Assembly: GCF_002234675.1 (NCBI RefSeq)
Contig: NC_019880.2
Coordinates: 13,691,756-13,755,755 of the forward strand
Direction: 5' to 3'
DNA length: 64,000 nt
From: Oryzias latipes
Lineage: Eukaryota > Chordata > Actinopteri > Beloniformes > Adrianichthyidae
Shown: one piece after another, positions 44,180-62,430 of the stretch
Layout: each line of letters begins with the position of its first letter
Numbering within the stretch: the first letter of the stretch is position 1
Program-made: the position numbers and the translations under genes
Notes under the pieces: model-generated
What the model was told of the DNA's origin: nothing
The model's input: only the letters and a program-made list of their open reading frames with translations
Databases searched by the model: none

Positions 44180-44470
44180 CCCCAGCCCTTAAATTAGCTG
44201 TCAATTAGTGCAAATTAATCAAGCGCTCGCTTAATTAAGCAATGACGACTAGCAGCAAACACGCCATTTGTGGAGGAGCAATGAGAAAGCAGGGCTTGAT
44301 CCCTGCACTGCAACACATCACACCGTGCAGGGCTTTGAAGAACCTCCACTGCGCCGTTTTTCATCTGCTGCTGACATCAACTCCGACGATTTTGCGTAAT
44401 TCCCCCTTTGTGCCCGTTTCTTGTTTTCCGAAGCATTTTTTTTTATTAACTGCGGGTTCTTATTGATATC
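44180..44470. promoter_or_regulatory. Candidate regulatory stretch 6
   Basis: Cluster of homeodomain cores in about 60 bp (aaattagctgtcaattagtg, caaattaatcaagc, cttaattaagcaatgac), followed by non-repeat sequence. About 1.7-2 kb upstream of vsx2. Confidence 0.42.
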
Positions 44471-44879
44471 TTAATTTGTGAGAAAGTCATGAAGCCGCGC
44501 GCTTCGTGTGCCAAATCTGTCTTCCGGGGGGGGGGGGGCACGTTAATCCAATATTTATATTTCTGCAGCCCATCATCTCGCGCGATCCTACTTTAAATGT
44601 AAAGTTCATTTCCACTGCATACATCAGCGCAATATGATACTTGATATGCATTGAAGTGGGCGTTTTCATCTTCCAACTGCTCTGTTTATTTCTTCATGAA
44701 AGCGTTTTGGCGCTTTTCACAGGTGTAAAAAAACTTTCCTGGTTAAGATCTTAAACATAATAGAAACAGAAACTCAGTATGGAAGAAAATATTGTGGATT
44801 CCAACAGCTGTTATCTTTTTTTTTTTAATCTGCAGCCTTTCCTCAGATCCACTGCGTCTCTGATGGCCATCCAATCTGC

Positions 44880-45170
44880 ACGAATGACTGAGCTAAATCT
44901 TTCCTTAATCTAGACTACAGCTTTATTAATAGCCTATCATCTGCATGCAAATCAGAAAGCCTCCATTTGGATAGGGATTAACAAAAAATAAAAGTTTATA
45001 GGGAAAAAGTGACAAAATATTGGAAAGAAGTGAGATTTCACGTCACTAACATTTGCATCACACCTTCCCGTGTCAGATGGCTCTGTACCAAAAGTATTAG
45101 CATATTCTAATAATATTGAGTTCTTCATTAATGACATTCCACTAAATAGGCTCTAATTACTTACAACTGC
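44880..45170. promoter_or_regulatory. Candidate regulatory stretch 7 with POU octamer
   Basis: Contains a perfect octamer atgcaaat (catgcaaatcag near 44,945) and several homeodomain cores (tttattaatagcc, cattaatgac, ctctaattac). About 1.0-1.3 kb before the vsx2 start codon. Confidence 0.42.
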
Positions 45171-45939
45171 AATTGTGGTGGCAAGGTGTTCCTTTCTGAT
45201 GATCAGCATCTCATTTTTATTCACCGAACTTTGCAACTACTTTCAAAATCTTAAGGCACTTTTGATTTAAGCAAATTAAAGTGCGTCATTGTACGCACTG
45301 ATCAGATGTGCAGAAACATCTGGCAATTGTTATGAGCATCTGACACAAAACATGCTGCAACCATTGCAGGAAAAGACACTTCAAAAAATATATATACATA
45401 TATTTTATTTTTTTTAAGCACGACGCTTTAGGTCAGGAAGAAATTGCTCTTTTTTATATAGTGCATAAATATGATGATTGTTTATCAGATATCATAGGCT
45501 AATAATCGGATGTTGGTGCTGACTGGCACCGAGCAGCATAGGGGCTCGTGTCGCGCAGCTGTCGCCTTTGGAAGCAGCCTTTGATTTGAGAGTGATGAGT
45601 TTCCCAGAGCATCTGGAGATCAATTATCCATTCTCGTGAGTCGGTGTTTGTTGAAGAAAAAAAATGAGAGGAAAAGATCATAGCCTTTTTTTCCCGCTGC
45701 ACCATTCAGCAAGACAAAACGTGCAAACGCATCCAAACCGATTGAGGTCATTTTCCAAAACCGCATCATTTCCAGAGATATATTCCAAAAGTGATTTATT
45801 AGGGGTTTTTTAAGGGGTTTTTTTGCACTTGGTTTTTTAAAATTTCTTCTTGATAAAAACAATGTTTTAAGTGTGTATTATTAAAATATTTTGACTTTAA
45901 ACCATTATGTTCGTTCCTCCTCAAAGGCATCCTCGTTTA

Positions 45940-46158
45940 TCCGGTATCCTCTAGAAAATGCAAAAAAGAGAGGGAGACTGCATCCATGATCCACTGGAAT
46001 TCTGAATCCTTGCAGCTGATTGGCTACTGCGGGCTGCCTCTTGTTTGGATGGACCTGTTGGATAAAAGGAGCATTTTCTAAAGGACTATGTGTTTCAGAG
46101 GATGTTGCGCTGGGGACCGTCCTGTTAGGCGCTTTCTTAAGAAATAAACGAAAACGTC
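45940..46158 (+). promoter_or_regulatory. vsx2: vsx2 promoter / 5' UTR region
   Basis: Inverted CCAAT box (gctgattggc near 46,016) and a TATA-like gataaaagga (46,061-46,070). The ATG at 46,159 follows about 90 bp later. The transcription start is not certain. Confidence 0.45.
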
Positions 46159-51581
<5,423 letters not shown>

Positions 51582-51915
51582 AGAAATATGGGAGCATTAT
51601 TTTGTGAATACTGTGGACTGACAGCTGTCAAAGCAAAAACAGACTCAATGATTTTGATTTTCACTGAAGCTATAGCCTGCATCCAGACTGCTCAGAGGAG
51701 AACTTTAAAAGATTCATCTGCTGCACAAAAGTTGAAATTCGCACTTTTTCTGGTTTGCTTCTGAAACCCACTCTTGTTGCTTGTCTGCAGAGACTGGATA
51801 AAAGTAGGAAGCGATGTACAGAAACCTGAAGTTTCTATAGACTAAGACAATTAAAGGTTTATTCTGTGCATCAGTTTAAGCACATACCTGATGAGCAATT
51901 AGAAGTATGTGCAAA

Positions 51916-51921
51916 AATAAA
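51916..51921 (+). terminator. vsx2: vsx2 polyadenylation signal AATAAA
   Basis: AATAAA 335 bp past the vsx2 stop, followed by T-rich sequence. Confidence 0.65.
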
Positions 51922-52289
51922 TTTCATTTTACCTTTATTCTAAACGTGCTTCTACAATTAATCTCAAATGTGTCATTTTAGACGAGACCCATCCCACTGA
52001 CAGTAAGAAAGTAATTGTTGTCTTACATGCCGCTGTATAAAAGTCATTTACAACAAAGGCACAACTTTTAAAGAGCATTTTCTTCTTGTCTTAAAATGTC
52101 TGTATTTTAATTTTAAATATGTAGAGTTCAAATTTCAAAGCATAAAACAGTAATAACTCTTTACTAAAAATGTCTATTTTGTCAGTTTGTTTTGTCTTTT
52201 ATATCTCTTATGGAACCAGTTAAATGTCACAGTGTCAGTGGAACTCCTAACAGTCATGCGGATGTCTGTCGTGCTGGTTTCTTGTTGCC

Positions 52290-52720
52290 TCTTGATTCTC
52301 TGCGTCTCTTTGCTCATTAACAGGCAGTCCCCAGCTTCCTTCCTGGGTTAGTCCCTATAATCCGTTGCAGTTGAAAGCCTCCAATTTCAGATTAAACTAG
52401 GGGACCAAGGTTTGGGATAGGGGGGGAGAAACAGCCTCCAAGCAGGGATGACCTCAGTCAGATTTTAGACCACTTTAATAGATGTTCCTTCCAGCTGACA
52501 CACAAGCTGTTTCATCCTCTTATCTGCATACTTAGCCAAAGTCTGACAGCTTTATTTGCTGGGAATTTTCACTTTCTCCTGGCTGTTGATAAAACTTGAA
52601 TGGGGGCCTTTGAGCTTGGCTTTATGAAGCATAAATAGACGCATTAGTTGTAACACGTCTCACATTTCATCCTCAGTCAACTTATGGCGTGTCTAAATGG
52701 GTCAAATAACTGTGTAAACA
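52290..52720. promoter_or_regulatory. Candidate regulatory stretch downstream of vsx2
   Basis: Non-repeat sequence with cattaacaggc, agattaaacta and gcattagttgtaacacg, about 0.7 kb past vsx2. Weak evidence, from composition only. Confidence 0.25.
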
Positions 52721-53370
52721 AAACCCTTTCAAATAAAAAAACAATGTTGCGGACAATTTTCCACTTGAATTTCTCAAATAAACCCACAAACTGGATCTAA
52801 TAATAGCTTTGACATGAAAAAAAGACATTTGTTTTAGGAACACCGGAAAGGTCAAAGTCACAAAGATTTCAGTAGATATTAGAATTCTGAAATAACTCAG
52901 TCAGTATCAAACAAGTTTATAAACCCACAATTGCTTAAAAGGTTCAAAAACAAATATGGCCTGAGTCAGTTTGATTGTTATCACGTTTCAACCTGACCTT
53001 CTAAATTTGGCCAAAACTAATTATCTGTAGGTCCATCACTTTAAAACAGGCCAGATAAAAAAAAAAATCTATTCACATTTATTCATGTATGGATTCTGAA
53101 GTCAATTACAAATGCTCATTGTTGCTACTCTTCTGACTTCAGGATGAATTACAATGATGGTTCATATGGATCTCTTGTCATGATCAACTGGGATTGGCTT
53201 GGTATACAAATTTTGCTCAACAAAGGACTGAGGACAACTTTAAACTTTAAACTTTTTTAAAGATCAGATCCATCATGTGTTTTGTGTTGGGATCTTTTGC
53301 TACAATTTGACCCAATTCCAGTAATACTTCTCTCATCAATTCATTCATATCTGATGAACAAACTATTTAC

Positions 53371-53885
53371 CCTATGGCGTTCACACTGGACAAGCAGGGA
53401 GGGGCTTCCTCTTTTTCTTCTTCTGTTGTTTTCCAGCGCATCTCCACCACCTACAGTTGGAAGAGACTTGATGTGAAATGTTGAAGCGGTGCAAATCTCG
53501 CCAATCTTGCTCCAGGCTTTTTCTTTCACAGCTCTATTCTGACATTTGAAAGACTTGGTGTCATAGAATCCCGGCCGGACACAGACCGCGGTTAATAATT
53601 TCTCCACCATGAACAGTTTTGAAACTGTTGGCACTTCTCTGAATAATCAGGGATGCCATTCAAATGTCACTGCCAAATCAGAGGCCCTGATTGGTCAGAG
53701 TTTGACCTGGTTTAACTTTCAGCACCTGTTCAATGGACATTGATCCCAAAAAAACAGACCTAAAAACTTGTGTAGTTTATATGAGAGAATTGAATGTGGA
53801 AGCCCGAAACGTGCACTTACATAGGCTTTTCATTGGAAGAGGACGCTTGAGCGCACGTTGGCAAGAGCAGTGTGAATGCAGCTTC
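53371..53885. mobile_element. Possible degenerate MITE
   Basis: The left part ggcgttcacactggacaagc and the inverse of the right part (gcattcacactgctcttgcc) share a ttcacactg core. No target duplication seen. Confidence 0.35.
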
Positions 53886-54978
53886 AGTCGTGCTTGGCCC
53901 ATGCTTAGCGTCTTATCCTTCTTCAGCCAAAAAAGATATATGATGAATAAAATATGCATAAATATCTGAATATATTTAAAAACATATACAAAAACCTCCA
54001 TTTTTGCATGTGTCCTGAAAATGTATTTTGAGTTTTACGATGTTCTCTTTCATTCTTCATGACTCTGAAGGAAAAAGTCATCATCTTTCACACTGTCTCC
54101 TGTATTTAGGGTCAAATTTAACAATGAAGCCTCCATAGTCTCACGAATTTGTTGCACATGTTCTCTTCAGCATTTTTGCTTCTACATGGTTTTTCTGTTG
54201 TTTTTTGACATTTCTTTCCTCCCACTCCAGCCTTCATTTGCATCTTCCTCTTTTTTTTTCTCCGCCATTGCTCTGCACAGACTTACAATGTCTCCCGCTT
54301 CACATTTGATAACATCAACAGCTGCATTTGCTTCCACTTCGTTCCCAGACATCAAGCACTGTGAGTGATTGCCGTTCTCCCTTCTCCAGTATCTTTACCT
54401 CTCCAGACAGAGCAGTTCTGAAAATGGAGTTCCAATTCCAGCACAGGCGTTTATCATTTCTTGACTTGATTTGTGAAAATAAACAGGCCTAGCAGCCAGC
54501 ACAAGCAAACCTTGAAAAAAATGCAGTTGCATGGCCCATTTTTAATCAGACAAGAAGGACACACTTCACAGCCCAGATCTCTGCACTGCCTTCCTTTGTC
54601 AATCAGATTCATAGGCTTGACGGTTTCCTACGGAGTAATCAAAGTAACAGTATCCTCCTGCATTTCTTCTCTCAATCACATCAGGGTTTTTTTTATCTGT
54701 CATGGTGACAGAGTTCAGTTCTTATTCTAAGGTCTGCACTGTGCTGTATCCTCCTCTCTGAATTTCCGACACATCTACCTCTTATCTTTTATCGACCAAT
54801 GCCTGCAAACTGTTTGTCACCAGAGGCTGTTAACTCAAGCCCTGACTGAATCAGGATGGAAATCCTGCTCGTGATTCGCATGATTGATTTGATCTACCTT
54901 TAATGTTGGTGTCCTTTTCTCATGCACTCACCTCCATTTATTTAGGCTTGTTTTGTCTTGAGGGAAACGGAGGTTTAA

Positions 54979-55183
54979 CCCTTGTGCTAACTTAGATGAC
55001 CCCACCCTTACATTGACGTGTTATCCCTACCATGACAAAGGTGGATAAAGGTGGAAAGATTTCATGTAATCCATGGACACCAGTGAAGATCACAAATCAT
55101 TGAAGAAAAATGGTTCAGAGCACTGTCTAGTGGGTCTAGATGACCCAACTCCCCTAAGTCAAAGTGCCTAGGATAACACAAGG
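54979..55183. mobile_element. piggyBac-like MITE, second member
   Basis: Near-identical to 33,084-33,288: starts cccttgtgctaact after TTAA (54,975-54,978) and ends ggataacacaagg. Confidence 0.68.
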
Positions 55184-56815
55184 ATAAAGCCCCTATTGGT
55201 TTGAACAAAATATAATAAATTCAGATGAAATGAATAGGTTCCACGAGAAGATTTCTCTGTATTTGTTGTTTTCAAAAGATTTCCTTTATATATTTTTCTT
55301 AAAACGTGGGGATTCCTGTGGCGTCAAGGAAAATATTTCAGCTGGAGCTTTTCCCAAAAGTACTTTTGAATTTTACAAAAGGTAGCCGTTTTGTGTTGAC
55401 AGCGCGTATTTAAACCTGGAAATAAAGATCATGCACAATACAGACATATCTTCAAAGAGTAAAAATATTGAGGGTCATCAGCCAATTCAGCCGTCAAAGC
55501 CAGGATACACTCATGATGTGGATTAAGTCTCTAAAGTGCAAAGCTCTTTAATCTTCTGAGAGGGGAACAGAATGTTATGATAGATCAGATTTGCTGTAGA
55601 TCAAGCTGTTTGCACAAAATATGGTTCTTAGTATTCATCAGGAGAAGCTAGGAAGGCCATCATCAGATCATCTTCATCAATCTGGGCAAAGTGGCTGGTG
55701 AGGTTTATGGAAAGTTGAAGTTTGATACATTTTTTATTTTTCAGTCGATTTTAATATGGTTCTGCATTACAGATGTAACATTGGGTGTTTACGATTTAAT
55801 ATCTAGAGGTATCTCAAGTTTTGTTCCAAACTGACACAAATAATTTCGAAATGTGGTTTTCTTCTGCCCTCTGCTGGACATTCTTATAAGTACACTTAAA
55901 ATGTTAACATCTAAAAATTGAAACTTGCAGCACCTTGGCTTAGTCTAAATTAAAACTTAATTGTTTGATTTTTTTTTATAATATAAGAAACATCACATAA
56001 AAGCAAATTACATTTTAACTTGGTATTTTTAGGTTTTAGATATTAAGATGTTGCCTTGTAGTCCTGTCCTGCCATCAGGGTTTGAAATAAGGCTGGAGAT
56101 ACACAATTTTCACTATTTTATTTTATTTTAATAATTTTTATTTTACATTTTTCAGAATTCTTATTGATTCCAGTTGATGATTCTGACATATCTCTATGGA
56201 AATCCTGGAAAGCATTTATTTCCAGTTTTTACTGTACTTTTCTATTACCAACTTTATCTTTAGTATAGATGACAAAAGGCATTCCTCCAGGAGCCCAACA
56301 TGCACTGGGAACAGGTTTGACATACTACGGATAATATACTCCTGCTCTGGTTGTTTAGAGACTCGAGAGCCCTTAGAAGCGGGGTTCCAGACCCCATATT
56401 TCGCCTCTGCGTTGCCATTAGTCACTGGCTCTGATCATTGTTGTTATATAAAAGTTCGTGGTGTAGCCAGGCCCTGGAGAGTCTGGTTTGCAGATCACAG
56501 GATTGTATCTCTCTTTTTTTTAATCTCAGATGATGTGATTTTGTTCTGCTGGCTTCATCAAACCAGAACCATTGAGAGGGGGATTTGCAGTCAAGCGTGA
56601 AGCATCCAGAGTGAGAGGATTTACCGCCTTTAAGTTGAAGGCTATGCTTCTCAACTGGAAAAAAGTTGTTTGTCCTCTCTAGGTGAGTGGAGAGCTTCTG
56701 CTTCAAGTGAAGGAGTTTGAGTATTTTGGGGTCATGCTCATGAGTTAGGGAAGGGTGGAGCATTCAATTTGAAAGTGAAGCTGCTGCAGTGATGCAGTCA
56801 CTATATCAATCAACC
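55184..56815. other. Intergenic, no gene seen
   Basis: AT-rich sequence. Open frames near 56,196-56,763 are short, overlap on both strands and have no recognisable domain. Confidence 0.5.
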
Positions 56816-56819
56816 CACA

Positions 56820-56935
56820 ATTGGAAGGGGAGAATGTCCAAACTCCACATAGAAAAGTGCCAGCCGGGATTTGAACAAGTACCTTCCCACACTGTGAAGT
56901 GAATAGGCCAACCACTACACCACCTACAGACTCAC
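56820..56935 (-). mobile_element. tRNA-derived SINE head, minus strand
   Basis: On the minus strand: ggtggtgtagtggttggcc (A-box region), then ttgttcaaatcccggctggc (B-box region) and ctatgtggagtttggac, the usual head and core of a fish tRNA-SINE. Confidence 0.75.
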
Positions 56936-59900
56936 AACTGCAACTTTCTCATCTGTCATCAAAAGAATGACACACCATTATTTCCTCTGTCCAACATTTT
57001 AAGTGCCTTTATGTGAGGAACTAAGTGGCCAAAGAGGACGTCAGAAAATTCATCGAAAATGAAAGTTTAATTTCGCTGTGTTTCAATGCATTCTGAGCCA
57101 ATGACAGCTTTACAGATATGACAGATCTTAGTGGTTTTCTTGGCATTAGTGAAAGCATCTTAACAATAAAATAAGATCATTACAAACCCAATTCAAACCT
57201 GATAATCATTTGTGAAGTGGGAAGGATTTAATAAATCTTTAATCAAAATTTAACCCTTTAATACAGTTTGCATTTATTTTTAGGTTTATCTGGAATGTGT
57301 TTTTAAGTGGGTGGAGCATCTGAATATTTTATTGTAAAGCTGAGGAAATCTTCATGAACAAATCACTCAAAAGACCACACAGACCTTTCTGAACTTTATT
57401 TCTGTTATGGAACTGAAACTGTGTCAGTGCTTCAGTCGTACTCTTTAGAAGTTGCTATAACTTTAGTTATCCATCAGATGTCACTTTTATGGAATTCGTG
57501 ATGCTTTGAATTTTTTTCAATACAAATTTTAAGAAAGCCTCATTGCTTTGTAAAGCTTCACTTACCCACCACTAGTGATGTCTCTGGCAACGAAGATGAA
57601 TTGATGCATGTATCAAGCTCATAAAGAGAACATAAGGAACTTGTTTTATTTTCCTTGCTGTTTATGTCACAGTTGTTCAACAGAACTTAATTGAACAAAT
57701 CCACCTCTGTAATGCTGATGCATCATAGGACCAGGGTTGAGATAAAGTCTCAGATACAAACTCAGACATACAGCCATTCTGCAACTCACTCATAGTTGCT
57801 CTATGGATAATTGAGTCCTATTCATTCATTCTTTACTTCCTTCCAAACGTCTGGGAATGCACATCTGAGGATATGCCGGGACCGTTTTCACACCTGCTGT
57901 CTGCACCCACTTTAAGTATGTTATACAGCATAGTTTGTTTGTTGTTGTATGGAAATCATGTCCCAAAATCCAATTTTTTGCTTTTGAGACAACCTATGGC
58001 AACATCTTGATATCAAAGTGGGCAGACAAACCAAAAGTACCTCAGCTGATGCCATCCAACTGAAACATGGATACTTGGCAAGGGGCAATATTACCCATGT
58101 CCCAGGATCCCATGATACCAAAACAACCACAAGACCAACTACTCAAACCTCTTCCGGATATCCTTAGAGTTTCTTTGTACTCCAGACTCGTCTTGTAGTG
58201 TAAGGGGGTGTTCCTGAGAGCTGTAGAAGTTGAATAGAAAAAGCGTGATAGACTGAATTTCAAAATGTTTCATAAACGCATTATTTTGTTTAAAATATTT
58301 GCAAGAAAAATACTTGCAAAGTAAAAAACCCAGTCCACAAGCATTCTCATCAACCACACGTTCACTTATATTTTCACGTTATGATACGTGTTCACATTAC
58401 TTATTGACCGGGTCTAGAAATATCAAAGACATTTTAAATGTGAATGAAATAATTATATTGTTTTATTAACTAGGTCATCAGTATTACAGATACAAAACCT
58501 GGTCTTTCAATAGAAAAAGAAAGAACAAAAAATACACAAAAAATATTAACAAATTAAAAACAACAAGCAGGCGTTAAGCAAACAAAAAGGTTAAATAAGT
58601 CCCTTATTTCTCCCCTGTGGAACTTGTGTAGATGGCACCTTCCCATTAACCTGACAGAAGTATTTAAAGGACAGTACTGGCTCAACTTGCCTCTTTTGGC
58701 CAGGCTTTGCAGCACGGCCCCAGTAGCAAAACCTCAGCCGCACCTGCAGTGATGATCAGCATCACCATATTTAGCACTGGCAACTCAAAAACAGGGGATG
58801 TTTGTGACGGGGTTCTTCTCAGCAGCGAATTAATAAATCATTCTCAAATAAGATGACCAAGCCAGCAGACTCCAAATTTCAAAATGGGATTTTATTGATC
58901 TCAAAAAATGTAATTATATAATAAATTCAGCTGATTCCGGGAGAGCCTGTTGCCACCACTGCAACCAAGACTGCTCTTTCCCACTGGGAAAAGTTCACCC
59001 CTTACACAGGCTTAGCCCCTCCCACTGGCCAATTAACCAAACAATTCCTTAAAACAAATTCCTGGAAGATTCTTTAACTTAACTCCAAAATTAAAGATAT
59101 TTGACAGAAAAAAATAACAATTGAAATGCAGAAATAGGTTTGAAACAAAATCAATTAAAAAGAAAGAGGAACAAAGCAAAAAAAAACAAAAAATCAATTC
59201 TGACATGTGAAGTCACTTTCCGTTTCCTGTGGATATAAATGCTGATGTGTCCGTTGCTCTGGTTTGGCTGTTGGTGGAGGAAAACTTGGATGGTGAGTGA
59301 GATTCTGTTTAAAACCAAGTGTGCCCCCTTAAAATTAAACACAACATGAAATGTGAATGATTTGTGTCCCAAAAAACTATAAACTGTTACTGGGCTGGGA
59401 GAAAAGAGAAAAACAAACAATTTAGGCTCATGTTCAGGCACTGTCCTGCAACCTGTGACGCTACTTCGTCACTATGTTAATTAAACAAACTAAACGGAGT
59501 AAATTGAACAAAGTATAAGAGTGTTTGCACTAGAAATAAACACTGAAAACACAGAATAAAATTTTATTTTAAGTCAGATAGTGTGTATTTATTTAAGAAT
59601 AAATTGCAAACCAATTAAACTGGAAAGAAGAAAATCTGCAGTGTATTTGGATTTATCACCATTCAGTATGCTGCCTTCACACTTTCAGAAATTAAACAGT
59701 AGATACATTTAATTTATGCCATATTGTGTGCATAAACATAAACAATCAGTTAAAAGCTAAGACAACAGTTTGCTGTAATTTTTTCATGTTCAGAATTATT
59801 TATTTGTACATGTCAAACAATTTATTGCACCAAAAAATTGAGTTTTTCCACAATTCCATATTAATCATAAAGTTTTTTTTCTTTGAAGTACAGTAGATAT

Positions 59901-60239
59901 TCAGGTGAACGTAAAACATGTTTTGCATTTTATGTATACAACAGAAAACCATGTGCACACTGAATGAACGAATGAATTTTGAACTCTCAGATTTTTCTTG
60001 CAGCCACATGGTGGCAGTATTGGAAAAGAAAAAAGAAAACCTAATAAATTCAATGCACAAAACATTCAATCTGACTCACAATCACAATTTTGTCATTATT
60101 TACTCTTTATAAAACATGTTGCTAAAACAGAATTACATTTTTTAAAGGGAGTACCTTTAATATATCTAAAATGGTCATGGTCCAAGCTCAAGCACAGATA
60201 TTAACTGATATCTTGATCAATATTTGTCATCTGCTGTCA
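56936..60239. other. Intergenic, no gene seen
   Basis: AT-rich sequence without convincing coding capacity. cactagtgatg near 57,570 resembles an old hAT end. 58,800-59,080 has a repeat-like character (tgtgacggggttc start, internal tttattgatctc), but no boundaries could be set. Confidence 0.45.
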
Positions 60240-61090
60240 TTCTTGAGGTGCTCTGAGTGATGCTGCTGTCTGTCAGCTGTGGGTTAATGGATGCTGCGCT
60301 TGAGTGATCTGTGTTGCCTGGGGACTAATTTCATCTCCAAAGTCCATTTTTGTTCTCCAAATAAAGGCACACCGATCTGCCAGCTCTTTTCCCCGCTTCG
60401 CTTCATAAAAAACAAAAACATCATTATCTTTGAGCTCATTTGTTAAAATTAATCCTCTGAGGCTGTGACAGTATCACCATTTTTTTTTTTAGATTTAATG
60501 CCACTTTAGCAACATAAGCTTTTTGATTGGACTTTTGTTCTTGTTTTTGTCTTGAATGTTAGGTTTTTGGTGTGGGAACTGTGTTATAAGTCATATGGTT
60601 GTTTGCTGTTATCTCTGCATCAAAATGTCATTTGTTTTTTTCCCACGTGGGTAAAGCTTTCTTGAATTTTGTTCACCAAATATATTCCAGCCCTTAAAGC
60701 ATTTTGGACACTTTTCTGTTCGCCCCATGACTGCAAACTCCTTTAAAGCTATACTTATCTGTTATTTAACCACAAAAAGATTCTTCATGTGTGGCACCAC
60801 ACCAGCAGTCGTCCACTACAGCTGCCCTCCAGCCTTGAGTGCTCAGTATTTCAAGCAGGCCATCTGTGGACACTTGTGCTTGCCAGCTCCAGTCATCTGG
60901 TTAGACATAAACTGTGTTCGACTCTGTTTACTTTATCACTATCTGAACAACCTTTATTACTTTCTGCTTGGCGTTTCTTGAGTTGGGGAAAATGGCATCG
61001 CCCCTCCCTGTGAAGCGATTGCAATTAAAAACCATCACATCAGGCTCGGTGTTATCTCTGTGCTGCATTAGAGGCTTCCGCTGGTGCGTT
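60240..61090. promoter_or_regulatory. Candidate regulatory stretches, distal downstream
   Basis: Two non-repeat blocks, 60,240-60,420 (gtgggttaatggatg, ggggactaatttc) and 60,780-61,090 (gcgattgcaattaaaaacc), more even in composition than their surroundings. Low certainty; the target gene could be vsx2 or an unseen neighbour. Confidence 0.25.
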
Positions 61091-61969
61091 TAAGGAGCCA
61101 AGAAGGGGGGGAAAAAGTGTCCAGTCTGTTCTTATCAAGAGGAGGGAAACATGAACAGATAGACAGCACTCCCTTGTTGCTCAAAAGTGATAAGTGAAGC
61201 CAGAAGATGAGGATGGGAGGACCTTATCAGTGTCGAATGCTTTCTGGCAAATGGTGTCGCCTCAGAAGACAGTCATGTTGCTGTGTGACAAAGGTGTTAG
61301 GGCAGATAAGCATGCATGTGTGAAATGCTTCAAGGATGAGTTTAACTCTGATGTGAAAACAGAAAGAAAGCAAAAAAAATAAAAGTGGGAGGCTGAGATC
61401 TGTTGTGGGGATTGGGAGCTGCCGTGGGGACGTCTTCATTTTCTGACTCTTACTAAAAAATGTCATGGAAATCCTGGTGGAGATCCAGATGTGTCCCACT
61501 GATGCTAAGAAGTTATGGAAAAGGTGCTCTGATCTTCTATTGGAATATACTGCAGTGCGGAAGTCAAAGGAAGAAGAGATTTTGCTTTGTTCAGGAATTA
61601 ATGTAAAAACATAGTCATGCAAAAATTTTATTGAAAAAAAGCAAATTTCAAAAATAGATTTAAAAGCACATTGAACATTATATTTGTTAAATAAAAAATC
61701 TCAGCCAAACTATCCAAAAATACACTATAACCCCTGAATTTTTACATGACAGCTCTGTGTTTTTGTCTCTTTGCAGAAAAAAACTCATTTATATGTAATC
61801 TAACATGGTTTACCACATGACCTGCTTATTTCATATTGTTCCACTATTTGGTTTCGGCGGACTGAGGACAAGACATTTACTTGAGGTTGAAAAAATATAT
61901 AAACCATATTTAATTTTAGTCCCACGATTTTAGCCCTTTATGTTTCTTTTAAAAAACTAGTCATCCCTT

Positions 61970-62430
61970 AATTCAAGTTCAAATTAATTTTATTTCTAAT
62001 GCACATATCATGTAAAGCAAACAACTCAAGGTGCTGTACATAAAAGCAAGCAAACAGGAACACAAAAACACCAATCTCACCAACTCATGTAACAAAATAA
62101 TAAAATAAGCCCCTCATAATAAAATACACAAAAACAAACACAAGTAAAAGAGAAATAACTAAAAAAAACTAAAGAAGAGAGAAGCCAGAAGACGCCGTCC
62201 GCCCTGACCTTATGTTGGGGGTGTTGGCATCTATGCAGCACAAGCACAACTCATCCCCAGCACCTCCCGCCCCACAGACCCCCAACCCCCGGGTCCAGTG
62301 CGCCTGACGTGAGCACACCAGGCCAGGCACATCGGAGGACCCAGAACAACAGATGCCAGAGGACAAGCATGGCCAAAATTCTGGGAGCCCGAACACAAAC
62401 GCCCCTGCCAAGGGAGACAAAACACTCGTG
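61970..62430 (+). repeat. Interspersed repeat with GC-rich tail
   Basis: Starts with the common fish pattern attttatttctaatgcac ... ctcaaggtgctgtacat and continues into a GC-rich block (62,165-62,430) similar in style to 12,115-14,547. Confidence 0.5.

Noticed and set aside
58800..59480. Solo LTR starting tgtgacgggg
   Set aside because: No matching end, target duplication, primer-binding site or polyprotein sequence was visible.
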